A DNA stretch of 64,000 nucleotides from Vibrio sp. ES.051 (GCF_002563795.1 NZ_PDJL01000004.1:1550001-1614000), one strand, 5' to 3'; positions 37,845 through 47,234 are shown, numbered from the stretch's first letter. Made by a program: numbers and translations. Notes: generated by a model not told the origin, from the letters alone.

Positions 37845-38327
37845 TTATGCAGGTGGTGGAGTTGCGTTAACGTATAAATCACCTGTTTTGTAGTAAGGGA
37901 ATCCTCCATCATTACAACCAAATAATCTTACTTCTGAACCTGAAGCTTCATATGTTGGTTCGCCTCCTGCGTCTACGTTATTCGCTTCTATGTTGATTTG
38001 AGCACATAGTTCATCACTTTGGCTTTCAGGAATCCAGATATAATCATCTGATAAAGCGTGAAAATCATAGCTATTCCCTTCGCTTAAAATCGGAAAGTCT
38101 TTTAAGTAACCTTCAATAACTAAATCTCTAATTGCTACAACTGCATCATTTTTATCTAAGCGTTGTTGAGTGATTGCCATTTCTAAAGTTTGACCGTGTT
38201 GCACAAACGTTGAAGCTTCAATTTGTATTCTTGATCTATCTAATGATTCTCCACCATGGTAGATTGAAGTTAATGCTAAAGCTGCTACTAATGCAACTGA
38301 AATTATTGCAATAATTAAACTGAACAT
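37845..38327 (-). CDS. Pilin-like membrane-anchored protein
   Basis: A 160-residue protein. Residues 2-22 (FSLIIAIISVALVAALALTS) look like the N-terminal helix of a mature type IV pilin or pseudopilin, but there is no basic leader peptide before a Gly cleavage site. Two Cys (in DELCAQI and LFGCND) could form the pilin C-terminal disulfide. No other pilus gene is nearby. AAAAGGAA lies before the start. Function unknown; I cannot exclude a plain type II membrane protein. Confidence 0.55.
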   Translation of the reverse strand: MFSLIIAIISVALVAALALTSIYHGGESLDRSRIQIEASTFVQHGQTLEMAITQQRLDKNDAVVAIRDLVIEGYLKDFPILSEGNSYDFHALSDDYIWIPESQSDELCAQINIEANNVDAGGEPTYEASGSEVRLFGCNDGGFPYYKTGDLYVNATPPPA

Positions 38328-38702
38328 AATTTTTAATTCCTTTTATATTGTTAACTTTGACTTAGTTAAAAATCCATTTTTTAACTGTCATAAGTATTTA
38401 GTTAACATATAAAAAGAAGCCGTCAAAAATTACGTCTAGAATTTTCTTACTTATTATTATGCTTTAAAATTATCACTATAATATTTTACTTAATTAATGG
38501 TGTTTTTTTATAAACCTCCTAGCATAAATATTTTTTAATTTTTTTGCTTTTTACTGAAAAAACAAAAGGTGGTTTTGTGTTAAAAACTAAAACTTTAGAT
38601 TTTATGATTACAAGTTTTTCATTATCTGTTCTGCCTTATAATTGACAATCATTTTATATACTGTAATTTTTATAATATATAACAAATAAAAAGGAGTTGA
38701 TT
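38328..38702. other. AT-rich intergenic region
   Basis: 375 bases, strongly AT-rich, between divergent pilin-like and XRE genes. A TTGACA (38,642) and a TATAAT (38,671) are present but not at the standard spacing. No gene is seen. Confidence 0.5.
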
Positions 38703-38984
38703 ATGACGAAGAAAGAGCTACACATTTACTTAATGAAAGAGATAATGAATACATTCTCTTTAATACCAAAAAAAGCAAAGCAAAAAGAAATAGCAAAGAT
38801 TTTAGGGATCTCACAACCAAGAGTTAGTGAACTTTCTCGACCTGAAGAATTTCATTACAAGTTTTCTATAGATAAACTACTAAGTCTTATGGAAATATTA
38901 AACCTTCAGACTTCTATGAAGGTTTTAAAAGGTAACTCACGTAAAGAAGTTAGGAAGCAAATAGAAGAACTAAGAGGTGAATAA
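38703..38984 (+). CDS. XRE-type DNA-binding protein (HigA-like)
   Basis: A 93-residue protein with a clear helix-turn-helix (QKEIAKILGISQPRVSELSR). It resembles the second gene of HigBA-type modules or a small XRE repressor, but no toxin gene is visible beside it. AAAGGAG is 8 bases before ATG 38,703. It may regulate the divergent pilin-like gene or the peptide cluster; not shown. Confidence 0.75.
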   Translation: MTKKELHIYLMKEIMNTFSLIPKKAKQKEIAKILGISQPRVSELSRPEEFHYKFSIDKLLSLMEILNLQTSMKVLKGNSRKEVRKQIEELRGE

Positions 38985-39017
38985 TTGAACAAGCTCTAAT
39001 CAGTAGAGCTTGTTCAA
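38985..39017 (+). terminator. Long hairpin after the XRE gene
   Basis: Perfect 14-bp stem TTGAACAAGCTCTA/TAGAGCTTGTTCAA with a 5-base loop begins at the stop codon. The T-run is weak. It also separates this gene from the convergent peptide cluster. Confidence 0.65.
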
Positions 39018-39059
39018 TTAGAGCCTCAATTAGCATAAACTTATTTTCACAACTAAATT

Positions 39060-39812
39060 CTAAGATTCAAAAACATCATTTAATAGACAAGAAGTAATCT
39101 TAGTAGCATTCGAGTTTGTTGTATTTATTTGAGCGCCATTATTCTTATAGTCGATCTCAGTCAATAAACCAGCACCTTTAATAGTAATATCTTTAATCCC
39201 CATTGTCCGAAGGTCTTCAACCGAGTAATACCATCCACTTGTATTTTTCTCAACTTGGCAGCTATTACTTACTGTCTGGCCATAAGTAGTAATTTTTTGG
39301 TCTACACCGACATAATTAAAAAACACCGTTTCCTTTACACGCAATCTATTAAGATAAGCCATAAATTGAGACCTGTCTTTCTGTGGTACACTTTGTTCCC
39401 AAAGCTCATCAGACTGATGTGTTCCACCATGCCAACCAATCAAAGAATTAGTATTAATTACAACAGATTTTGCAGCAGGTAGTACGTAGTTGGCACAAGA
39501 AGAAAAGCATAACTCACTCACTTCCACATCTAGACCACGTTCTTTTACAAAATAACCAAACTCAATTCCTACGGCCATATCGCCACCTGAACTAGTAATC
39601 TTGAGTTTTTTTATTGATTTGTCACTTTCTCTGACTAATCGGAGGGCTTCTAACACCGCATCTCCAGTAATCATTCCATTATAAATGAGGGTATCTCTCA
39701 CAATTTGGATTTTGTGACTAGGCGGGTAAGTGACAACAGTTTCAATGTTTTCTTCTTGGCAACCAGTCAAAAAAGCAAATAGAACTAATAAATATAACTT
39801 TTTGGATTTCAT
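39060..39812 (-). CDS. ClpP-like serine-protease-fold lipoprotein
   Basis: A 250-residue protein with a lipoprotein signal (LYLLVLFAFLTGC). The body has the ClpP/SppA crotonase-like fold motifs: ITSSGGDMAVG (oxyanion region) and CFSSCANYVL (nucleophile-type Ser-Cys turn), followed by GWHGG. It resembles periplasmic ClpP-like proteins of unknown substrate. It is the last gene of the peptide cluster, 11 bases after the acyltransferase gene, so it could process or clear the peptide or act in self-protection; that is inference. I chose the lipoprotein start at 39,812 rather than the longer frame. Confidence 0.75.
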   Translation of the reverse strand: MKSKKLYLLVLFAFLTGCQEENIETVVTYPPSHKIQIVRDTLIYNGMITGDAVLEALRLVRESDKSIKKLKITSSGGDMAVGIEFGYFVKERGLDVEVSELCFSSCANYVLPAAKSVVINTNSLIGWHGGTHQSDELWEQSVPQKDRSQFMAYLNRLRVKETVFFNYVGVDQKITTYGQTVSNSCQVEKNTSGWYYSVEDLRTMGIKDITIKGAGLLTEIDYKNNGAQINTTNSNATKITSCLLNDVFES

Positions 39813-39823
39813 AACTAAGTTCC

Positions 39824-40468
39824 TTAATTTTTTAAACTGTATTTGACAGTACAAGGGTTTCCCACTGCTACACAATCCTCAGGGATATCCTTGCACACAA
39901 CACTCCCAGCACCAATTACAGTTCGATTTCCAATAGAAACGCCAGGTAAAATAATTGTTCCATAGCCGATCCATACATCATCACCAATACAGACGGGAGC
40001 GATTTTCAAACGACTTAGTTCATCTTGCTCTCCTCTACGATCAATCGAGTGACCACTACAATCCATAACAACGACATTCGGTCCAAATATGACATTTTTT
40101 CCGATAGATACTGATTTGTATGAACAGATCGAAGTTCCTTGTAAAGTAGTGTTACTCCCGATTGTTATTTGCCCATATTCTGCGTCTGAAACAGAGACAC
40201 AAGTTAACTTTGTAGGGCTAGAAGGGAAAGCAGGACTTATCGTTGATTCAATATAACAACCAACATCAATCTTAATACATTGTTCGGTTCTATCTGATGA
40301 CAATGAGGAAGTTCTCTCATTAACCCTTGTAAGGGTGATTGCTGGGCAACCTGAAAAACTTACCCAAGGTTCCATTCCAAAATATTGCCCATAACGATTC
40401 ATGACCTCTTCATCTGTTAGATCAGAACCATCTATAGGGCAGAGTATTCGATTTGACTGATACAACAT
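39824..40468 (-). CDS. Hexapeptide-repeat (LbH) acyltransferase
   Basis: A 214-residue protein. The C-terminal half is a left-handed beta-helix of hexapeptide repeats (IGKNVIFGPNVVVMD, IGDDVWIGYGTIILPGVSIG, VIGAGSVV) typical of sugar O-acetyltransferases and serine acetyltransferase relatives. The N-terminal 100 residues are not recognisable. It sits directly after the exporter gene and before the ClpP-like gene, so it may acetylate the peptide or a glycan added to it. Confidence 0.8.
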   Translation of the reverse strand: MLYQSNRILCPIDGSDLTDEEVMNRYGQYFGMEPWVSFSGCPAITLTRVNERTSSLSSDRTEQCIKIDVGCYIESTISPAFPSSPTKLTCVSVSDAEYGQITIGSNTTLQGTSICSYKSVSIGKNVIFGPNVVVMDCSGHSIDRRGEQDELSRLKIAPVCIGDDVWIGYGTIILPGVSIGNRTVIGAGSVVCKDIPEDCVAVGNPCTVKYSLKN

Positions 40469-40473
40469 TTATT

Positions 40474-42603
40474 TCACCTCGCTTTAAATGAGTTTGATAC
40501 TTCTGAAATCACTCCATCTTGTAGAAACAACACACGATCCGCAGATGCTATTGTTTCGGGGCGATGTGCAATCATTAATATAGGGAGATTGACATCTCTA
40601 AAGGTCTGACAAACTAATGACTCAGTATGGATATCCAAGCTACTCGTAGCCTCATCTAATATTAAAACATCTGGCTTTTTATAGAGTGCTCTAGCGATTA
40701 AAATCCGTTGTTTTTGACCTCCAGATAGACTCCCTCCCATTTCACCTATCAGCGTGTGATAACCCATATTTAATTTTTCAATATCATCGTGAACACCTGC
40801 TTTTTGAGCACACTCAATTAGCCATTCTTCGTCTAACTCAGAACCGAAAAAGGTAATATTTTCAATAATAGAGCCACTAAACAGCTGATCATCTTGAAGA
40901 ACCGACCCTATACGCTCTCTAACTTCTTTTATTGACAGGTTGGAGTTATCAAAAAAATTAATGGTCCCACTCAGAGGTTTATAAATTCCAAGTAGTAATT
41001 TAGAAATGGTAGACTTACCACAACCAGAAGAGCCAACTAGCGCAACTATTTCTCCTCGTTTGAGAGAAAATGAGGCATTATTAAGTAAAAGAGGCTCATT
41101 TTTACCATAAGAAAATGACACGTCAGAAAAATTTATTAGTTCCTGATGATTATCGTTGTTTAATTGACTAAACTTGAATCCGTGACCATCATTCTTTTCT
41201 TTTTCGGTTAATACTATATCTGCAAGCCTCTCGTTATACACAGATAACATTTTATATTCAAAATACTTGTCAATTAATGAACTTATGCTTCCAGAAAAAC
41301 GACTTTGGTAAGATAAAAACGCAACTAACATACCAATAGTAAATTGTTCATTTAATACTAAGCTAGCTCCAACCCAAAGAACTGAAGCTGAAACTAAACT
41401 GATAATAGTTACGTTAATGGTATTATATATCATCCCCAACTTTAGCTCATGAAGTTGGGCATTTCTTCTATTAATATTTAAATTTCGCCACGAAGATTCA
41501 CGCCAAGGCAAACTACCATTAACTCTTAAACTCAGTATTCCTTTAACTGTTTCTAAAAAATAACTTTCTTCTTTCGTATTTGCTTCCCAAGTATTCTCTT
41601 CTGCTCGTTTGAAAGGAGCAAACCAAGCAAATCTTAATAATATATATAGTATTGAAGCAACAATAGCGATGGACGAAAGTGTTGGGCTGTATAGCAGCAT
41701 AACTATTACCGTACCAATAACTAAAACAAGATCTAGCAATGCTTGGATTACGCTAGTTGTCAGAGTATTTTGAATCACATTGATTGCAGCAAACTTTGCA
41801 CTGATATTGCCAATATCCCTTTTTTCAAACCATTCAATAGGTAACCGAAATAGATGATGGAACACATTTGCTGTCCATTGCATATTAAAATTAACGGATA
41901 ACGTAATGGTTGCCCATTCTTTGGCTAGACCAATAAGAGTCTGTGTTGCCGTGATAAGAAGAATTGAAATGATTATCAATATTAGCAAGTTTTCGTCATA
42001 ACCGACTAAAACCTCATCAATCACTATCTGATTAAGCATTGGTAATAACAAAGCTAACGCCTCTAAAACCAACGCAAACATAAATATTTTAATTAATGAC
42101 GATTTTAATCCGACTGTCCTACCAATTAAATCTGAAAGTTTAGCTTTGTCCTTTTCATCATTCTTCTTGAAATCATGAGTCGGAGTTAACTCAAGAGCTA
42201 TGCCAGTGAAATGTTTATTAACTTCAGACATGGTAAGAGTAACAATACCATTCGCAGGATCGTGAATGATAACCTTCTTACCTTTAACTGACTTAAGAAC
42301 AACAAAATGATTTAAGTTCCAATGTAAAATACATGGTTTTCTTAATTGCTCCAGTTCATCTAAATCAAGTCTAACTGCACGTCCAGAAAGGGAAATCAAC
42401 TCAGCGCATTCAATCAGCCTAGAAAATGACATACCATGCTGCGTGATACCAAATTTTTCACGTAAATGCCTTAAACTAATTTTACAACCATACCAATCGG
42501 CGATCATTGCAAGACAAGCGACACCACATTCAGCGTTTTCAGTCTGTCGCACCAACGCTAACTTTTTGCTGAAGCCCCAATCAATTTTATTGTTTATTTC
42601 CAC
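40474..42603 (-). CDS. C39-peptidase ABC exporter (double-glycine leader type)
   Basis: A 709-residue peptidase-containing ABC transporter. The N-terminal C39 domain has its catalytic Cys in NAECGVACLAMI, His in LNHFVVL and Asp in HDPANG. Then come six membrane helices and the ATPase with Walker A GSSGCGKST, signature LSGGQKQR and Walker B VLILDEAT. Such transporters cut precursor peptides after a Gly-Gly and export the core, as CvaB/MchF do for microcins. It is paired with the HlyD-type gene 3 bases upstream. Confidence 0.95.
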   Translation of the reverse strand: MEINNKIDWGFSKKLALVRQTENAECGVACLAMIADWYGCKISLRHLREKFGITQHGMSFSRLIECAELISLSGRAVRLDLDELEQLRKPCILHWNLNHFVVLKSVKGKKVIIHDPANGIVTLTMSEVNKHFTGIALELTPTHDFKKNDEKDKAKLSDLIGRTVGLKSSLIKIFMFALVLEALALLLPMLNQIVIDEVLVGYDENLLILIIISILLITATQTLIGLAKEWATITLSVNFNMQWTANVFHHLFRLPIEWFEKRDIGNISAKFAAINVIQNTLTTSVIQALLDLVLVIGTVIVMLLYSPTLSSIAIVASILYILLRFAWFAPFKRAEENTWEANTKEESYFLETVKGILSLRVNGSLPWRESSWRNLNINRRNAQLHELKLGMIYNTINVTIISLVSASVLWVGASLVLNEQFTIGMLVAFLSYQSRFSGSISSLIDKYFEYKMLSVYNERLADIVLTEKEKNDGHGFKFSQLNNDNHQELINFSDVSFSYGKNEPLLLNNASFSLKRGEIVALVGSSGCGKSTISKLLLGIYKPLSGTINFFDNSNLSIKEVRERIGSVLQDDQLFSGSIIENITFFGSELDEEWLIECAQKAGVHDDIEKLNMGYHTLIGEMGGSLSGGQKQRILIARALYKKPDVLILDEATSSLDIHTESLVCQTFRDVNLPILMIAHRPETIASADRVLFLQDGVISEVSNSFKAR

Positions 42604-42606
42604 AGC

Positions 42607-43875
42607 TTAAATCTTCCCTTTTACTGTGTATAATGGTTCTAAGATCCATTCATAGACCTTTCTAGTATCTAACTCTATATCACCAGTTACCGTCATACCT
42701 GAAATTAGAGTTTCTTCTTTACCATAAACTGTGATAGTAGATTTTGATAATTCGACTTTGACTCGATATAAACCTTCAACTTCAGTGTTTTTGAGTAGCC
42801 GTCTATTTTCGATCATTTCGGGAGCAATAGAAGACTTTGATATATTAGCGATTGTTCCAGTTTGAACACCGAACTTTTCATAAGGAAAGGCATCAAATCT
42901 CAATCGTACATTTTGGCCAACTTTAAGAAACCCCACACTTCTGCTAGGTGCGTATAGTTCAACAAAGACTTTTTTACCTTCTGGCACAATAATAAGTAGG
43001 GGTTGACCATTAGTCACAGAGTGACCTTCTTCGGCCAGAATCGAAGCAACAATACCACCAATAGGCGAAAGAACTTGACTATCACTATTATGCAAAAACT
43101 CTACTTTACTCTGCGTAATTTCTTCTAATTGTCTATCTATATCTTTAAGAGTGATGTTTAGGCTAATACTAAGATTTTTAGAAGTGGCAATTAAGCTTTC
43201 CTTTTCTCGTTTCAATCTCTGTAAATTCAAGTTATGACCTTCAACTTGTGATTGTTTAGCCATCAAATCAAGTTTTTGTTTTTGATAGTCTAAATCTGAA
43301 AGAAAATTATTTTTTAAAAGAATTCTTTGCTTATCAAGTATTGATTGGGTAAGGGATAATTCATTTTTGGATAAGTTAAGAACATTATGTAAAATAGTTA
43401 GTTCCGCTTCTAAGCGTTTAATCTCTTCAGATATAACTTGACGTTCAAAATTAACCTTTTCTTTTTCTTGTTTTCTTCTCTCTGTAATCAACTGATATTG
43501 GTTATCAATTGAATCTAAAAGTCTACTTTTCACGCCAATGCCAGATTCATCAAAACGTTCTGTTTGTATTTCATAAAGTGGTGTTAGGCTTTCGACAACC
43601 TGTCCTTCTTTTACGAACAACTTATGTATGTAACCTGAGTCATTAGCTTGAACTTTAATCATTCCCCCTAAAGGGCTAACCAAGCCAACTAATGTTTCTC
43701 TCCTCGTGTATTCACCAAAAGTTAGAAATGTAACCACAGCAAACAAAACCAACATAGAGCAAAAAAGGTAAACATTTTGATTCAATGAAGTTTTAAGTAA
43801 AATTCGACCTTCATTTGTTGTTTTTTGAGCTTCAAAATATTCAGGTCGATATATGTGTTTCCCCCTTGCTACCAT
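42607..43875 (-). CDS. HlyD-family periplasmic adaptor (CvaA/MchE-like)
   Basis: A 422-residue membrane fusion protein. It has one N-terminal membrane helix (QNVYLFCSMLVLFAVVTFL), a lipoyl half-domain (VQANDSGYIHKLFVKEGQVV), a long coiled-coil hairpin and a second lipoyl half (LSPIGGIVASILAEEGHSV). It links the ABC exporter to an outer-membrane channel, probably TolC, supplied elsewhere. It is part of the microcin-like operon. Confidence 0.92.
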   Translation of the reverse strand: MVARGKHIYRPEYFEAQKTTNEGRILLKTSLNQNVYLFCSMLVLFAVVTFLTFGEYTRRETLVGLVSPLGGMIKVQANDSGYIHKLFVKEGQVVESLTPLYEIQTERFDESGIGVKSRLLDSIDNQYQLITERRKQEKEKVNFERQVISEEIKRLEAELTILHNVLNLSKNELSLTQSILDKQRILLKNNFLSDLDYQKQKLDLMAKQSQVEGHNLNLQRLKREKESLIATSKNLSISLNITLKDIDRQLEEITQSKVEFLHNSDSQVLSPIGGIVASILAEEGHSVTNGQPLLIIVPEGKKVFVELYAPSRSVGFLKVGQNVRLRFDAFPYEKFGVQTGTIANISKSSIAPEMIENRRLLKNTEVEGLYRVKVELSKSTITVYGKEETLISGMTVTGDIELDTRKVYEWILEPLYTVKGKI

Positions 43876-44402
43876 ATAAATACACTCTTAATCAAGTTCT
43901 GTAATGTCTATGCAATTATCTTTGCTTCTAAGTATATTTCTATTTATTTTGGTAGATGAAATGCCAGCCCCACACTGACATATTTTAGTTCGGCAACGGG
44001 TAGGTTTAGTTGGGAGATTAATTTCTTTATCGTAAATTGAGCCAATTGGACCATCTTGCATACACCATGCTCGATAAATATCACCTGAAAATGTAACAAC
44101 CACACTCTCAACACCTGCATAACAATCCCACCCTATAAAATTAACTTTATCATTAATTAACAAATCAAAAGTAGATAATGTATCGACTGAACCATCTGAA
44201 TATTCAACATTTAAAAAAGCTCTAGGCTCAGGTAGATCTTTTTCATCGGGTCTACCTCTGAATTTTTGCATCAACTTTTCTTGTTCTTTAGTATATGTAT
44301 ATTTATGTGTAATTCCTCCGCTACCAAAACCTTCAAATAAAGGTTGCAATGCGATTGAGCATTTAACTTGCTTCTTTAGATTCATTGCGAAAGCATAACA
44401 AT

Positions 44403-44410
44403 CTTCAAAT
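44403..44410. repeat. IS66 target-site duplication, left
   Basis: CTTCAAAT, identical to 45,988-45,995 on the other side of the IS. Eight bases is the usual IS66 duplication length and proves a simple insertion into the radical SAM gene. Confidence 0.95.
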
Positions 44411-44459
44411 GTAATCGTTCACCAAGGTAACTTGACTCGATATTAACGGGGGGAACAGC

Positions 44460-45886
44460 CTATAGATCAAAGATGTTGGGGTACGGTCTCTTCGCCACAA
44501 CAGCCGTGATGATCTCACTCAACACTGACATTGCCGACAAGCCACGTTTTTTGCAGGTTTCGATGAGGGTATGTATCCTACTGCGGAATTTATCGCCTGC
44601 ATCCGAGGTCGTTCCGAAGCTGATTTTCCTTTGGATTACAAAACCTCTAATACATCGCTCAGCTTCATTATTGGTTAAGGGGATTGACACTATCTTGAGG
44701 AAAACCCACAAGCTCTCTCTATGTTTGAGCAGTAACTTGCATCGCCCCCGATATCGCTTGACCATGACATCAGTCCCTTTGCTCAACCAATGATCGAACG
44801 ATTTCTGCAACCTACGCATTCTTCGTAAGTATAGCGCATAATTTAACTCATCTTGTTCATAACGATGCCGAGTATGGAAAATGGCGTTCGTCAGCAAACA
44901 AAGATGTCTGCCAATATAAGCGGTGTGGCCACCGCCACTATAATCCGCCATTTGCTGAAGGTTACGCTTCACATGTGCCCAACATAACTGATGACGGTCT
45001 GCGGCTATCCAGTTATAGCTAGGGCACTGGTCGCTGACCACAATGCCTGCATAGTCTTCATCAATGACCTTTTTCGCTGATGAGGTCGAGCGCGAATAAA
45101 GTATTTGCTCATAGACAAGGTCATCACTTGCCACTAACCAACACCAGCGAAGGCTTTGTTCATCATTTCTGTGATGAGAGGTCTCGTCAGCATGAATCAA
45201 AGGCGCTTTCTTTAATGCTTGTTTTATCGCTTGATGTAATGGCGTTAGCATTGAAGCGACTTTCGTTTGAGCTTCGCTGATCGCGCCAACTGAAAAGGTT
45301 GTGCCAAGCTGTTCTTTGAGAAGAGATTGGATTTTTCGAACACTGAGGTGATATTGCCCCGCAAGAACCCCAATGTAACTTAATAAGTTAGGCCCTATAA
45401 TCCCTTGTGATGCATCGTCAGGCTTTTGAGCCTTGACGGCTTCTTTGCAGTGCCGACATTGACCTGAAAATAAACGGTATTCGGTGATATCGACAGTGGG
45501 CTTGGGAATATCAAAGACTTGGTGTCGGTAGTAAGGGCCGTCATGAACATCAATGTCAGACTGTTCGCAACAAGGACAACTATCAGGGAAGCAATCAATA
45601 ATGATATCCGTGTCTTTTAACGGGGAAAGTTTTCGTTGATGCCCTGTGTGGCCTTTTTTAGCTCCTCTCGAATTGCGACCACCAGAGCTTTCATCTTTTT
45701 TCGCTCATGGCGATCTTTAGGACTGTCTGATGAGGGCGATTTTGAAGAGTTTTTGGAGCTAGTGGTAAGCTTATCTTCATAGTGCCTGAGCTGCTCCCAC
45801 AGCTCATCAATAAGCACCTTAGCCTCATTCAGATCAGAGACTTTAGGTGGTGCGTCTTGGTATTTAGGAGCTTTTTTTCTAGTCAT
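44460..45886 (-). CDS. IS66-type transposase, -1 frameshifted
   Basis: The product is about 475 residues if ribosomes shift. The first frame (MTRKKAPKYQ, from ATG 45,886) runs to a stop as a 99-residue product; the rest of the enzyme lies in the -1 frame. The shift site is A-AAA-AAG at 45,695-45,701. The DDE acidic residues are in PLIHADET, VVSDQCPS and NNEAERCIRG. A zinc-like CPCCEQ/CRHCKE pair lies near residue 110. Confidence 0.85.
45695..45701 (-). promoter_or_regulatory. Slippery heptamer for programmed -1 frameshift
   Basis: A_AAA_AAG in the frame of the first transposase segment, the strongest known bacterial -1 slippery sequence. The same heptamer is in copy 2. Confidence 0.7.
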
Positions 45887-45987
45887 ATAACTATGATGAA
45901 GCTCAAAAATGATCACTCAATACCTAAAGTGGGATCAAGTGCTAGAGGTCACAGTTTTTATGTCAATAGGGTTTGGTGAACACTTAC

Positions 45988-45995
45988 CTTCAAAT
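45988..45995. repeat. IS66 target-site duplication, right
   Basis: CTTCAAAT, matching 44,403-44,410. Confidence 0.95.
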
Positions 45996-46635
45996 TGACT
46001 AGGATCCATCATCACATTAACATGTAATCGAGTAATACGGGATGCTTCCAATATTTTAGCCACTTTGATGAAATGAGTTTCACTCTTAATATCATTTACA
46101 TGATAACTTAAACTAACACCATTTAAAAACTGAACATTTTGTTCCCACCATTTCAAAGATTTTGAACCATTCGAAATAATACTAACTAATCCTTGGTGTT
46201 CACAAATATATCTGATCAAATCAGGAAAATATCGTAACAAGGTTACTTCACCACCCCCAAATTCAAAATAAGGGTTAAAACGTAGCTTACTTGAATGTTC
46301 AATAATTTTTTTCACAAAAAATATTACCTCCTCATATTTTGGATGCTTGATCGTTCCACCATTTAGATCAGAGTGGCAATAATTACATTTATAATTACAA
46401 TGATTCATCAAAGCCCAGTTAATACCAAAGTAAGCTTTATCATTATTAATTTTTAGTAACTTATTCATAGTTAACCTTAAACCAAGTCAATTGTTTATAA
46501 TTCGAGTAGTAAAGAACATTATAATAACCGCACCATATAATTATATGTAACCTATAGCCTACAACTTCAAAAGCTCAACTCAAATATAAATCCATTTAGG
46601 CAAATTACTTTAAATTTATTATAAGTCAGTTTAAC

Positions 46636-46797
46636 TTATGATTTCATCTTTCTGACAACCAATTCACAAGCGGAAAATATAATTACCCCAGAAATCACCG
46701 CGATAATAAATGAAATATACTTACTATTTGTTAAATCAAATATGAACGAATAAACAAGTGCTGTAGAAAAAGAACAAAAAAATATTTTAAAGTACAT
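46636..46797 (-). CDS. 53-residue membrane peptide, candidate immunity protein
   Basis: An open frame below the usual length cut-off. It begins MYFKIFFCSFSTALVYSFIF and ends VVRKMKS. It has two hydrophobic helices (residues about 3-20 and 28-44) and a basic C-terminus, the layout of small inner-membrane immunity proteins of class II microcins. AGGGG stands about 8 bases before the start. It is the next gene after the precursor peptide on the same strand, the usual place for immunity. No sequence family is recognised; the immunity role is inferred. Confidence 0.6.
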   Translation of the reverse strand: MYFKIFFCSFSTALVYSFIFDLTNSKYISFIIAVISGVIIFSACELVVRKMKS

Positions 46798-46855
46798 ATC
46801 CAAACCCCTGAAATGAAACCTACTTCAAAGAAGAAATAGGTTTCAAAATTAAATT

Positions 46856-47173
46856 TTAATATCCGTTACCCATTCCGCCAGTTGGAGAACCCATCATTCC
46901 ACCTCCAGATTGTAACCCATTACCCATATATCCACCTGAACCTACATTGGAAGTACTCCCACCTTGATTACCATTGTTACCGCCTTGAGCTGCAACCATG
47001 CAACTACCAGTTACAATACTTGAAACTGTACTGACAATATTACTATTTTTTGTAACTAACCCAGCACCAACGGCTGCGACCCCTCCAACTATCGAACAAC
47101 CTATCACCTCTCCGTAGCCTCCATCGCCACCACCATCAACCATCATGATTTCTTCTGCATTCAAATTGTACAT
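46856..47173 (-). CDS. Double-glycine leader precursor peptide (microcin-like)
   Basis: A 105-residue peptide. Leader MYNLNAEEIMMVDGG fits the Gly-Gly class cut by C39 exporters (LxxxEI and a Gly-Gly end). The core of about 90 residues has a hydrophobic helix-prone part with two Cys (GCSIVGGVAAVGAG, then TGSCMVAA). A long Gly/Asn/Ser/Met tail follows, ending GGMGNGY. This matches class IIb microcins in layout (hydrophobic core plus Gly-rich C-terminal tail), but the tail does not end in the Ser-rich siderophore-linked motif. AAAGGAA precedes the start. It lies between the glycosyltransferase gene and the immunity candidate. Confidence 0.8.
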   Translation of the reverse strand: MYNLNAEEIMMVDGGGDGGYGEVIGCSIVGGVAAVGAGLVTKNSNIVSTVSSIVTGSCMVAAQGGNNGNQGGSTSNVGSGGYMGNGLQSGGGMMGSPTGGMGNGY

Positions 47174-47234
47174 ATTAATTTCCTTTTATTTATACAGTAA
47201 AAGAGTACTGCGCTCATAATTGATTACTCGAAGT

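Larger units (their letters stand above)
44411..45987 (-). mobile_element. IS66-family insertion sequence, copy 1
   Basis: 1,577 bases bounded by inverted repeats that begin GTAA (GTAATCGTTCACCAA and GTAAGTGTTCACCAA), typical of IS66. It carries a single transposase and no tnpA/tnpB helper genes, so it belongs to the ISBst12-like group. It is identical in length and, wherever compared, in sequence to copy 2 in opposite orientation at 59,449-61,025. It is flanked by CTTCAAAT duplications. Confidence 0.95.
43888..46468 (-). pseudogene. Radical SAM peptide-modifying enzyme split by IS66
   Basis: Joining 46,468-45,988 to 44,402-43,888 (removing the IS and one target copy) gives one open frame of 331 residues with no loss of frame across the junction (...QFE-DCYAFAMNLKK...). 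The N-terminal half has the radical SAM motif CNYKCNYC and a GGGEVTLL segment; the C-terminal half has six or more Cys (DCYAG, WCMQDG, RCRTKICQCG), as in enzymes with extra Fe-S clusters (SPASM/twitch-like). Such enzymes crosslink or otherwise modify ribosomal peptides. As it stands the gene is broken and the enzyme inactive. Confidence 0.88.

Noticed and set aside
44473..44793. 106-residue open frame inside IS66 on the opposite strand to the transposase (and its mirror in copy 2)
   Set aside because: It lies wholly antisense to the transposase catalytic domain and has no ribosome site; it is a shadow frame.
45395..45598. 67-residue frame inside the IS that could pass for a tnpA/tnpB-like helper
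   Set aside because: It overlaps the transposase in another frame; the real transposase continues through this stretch in the -1 frame.
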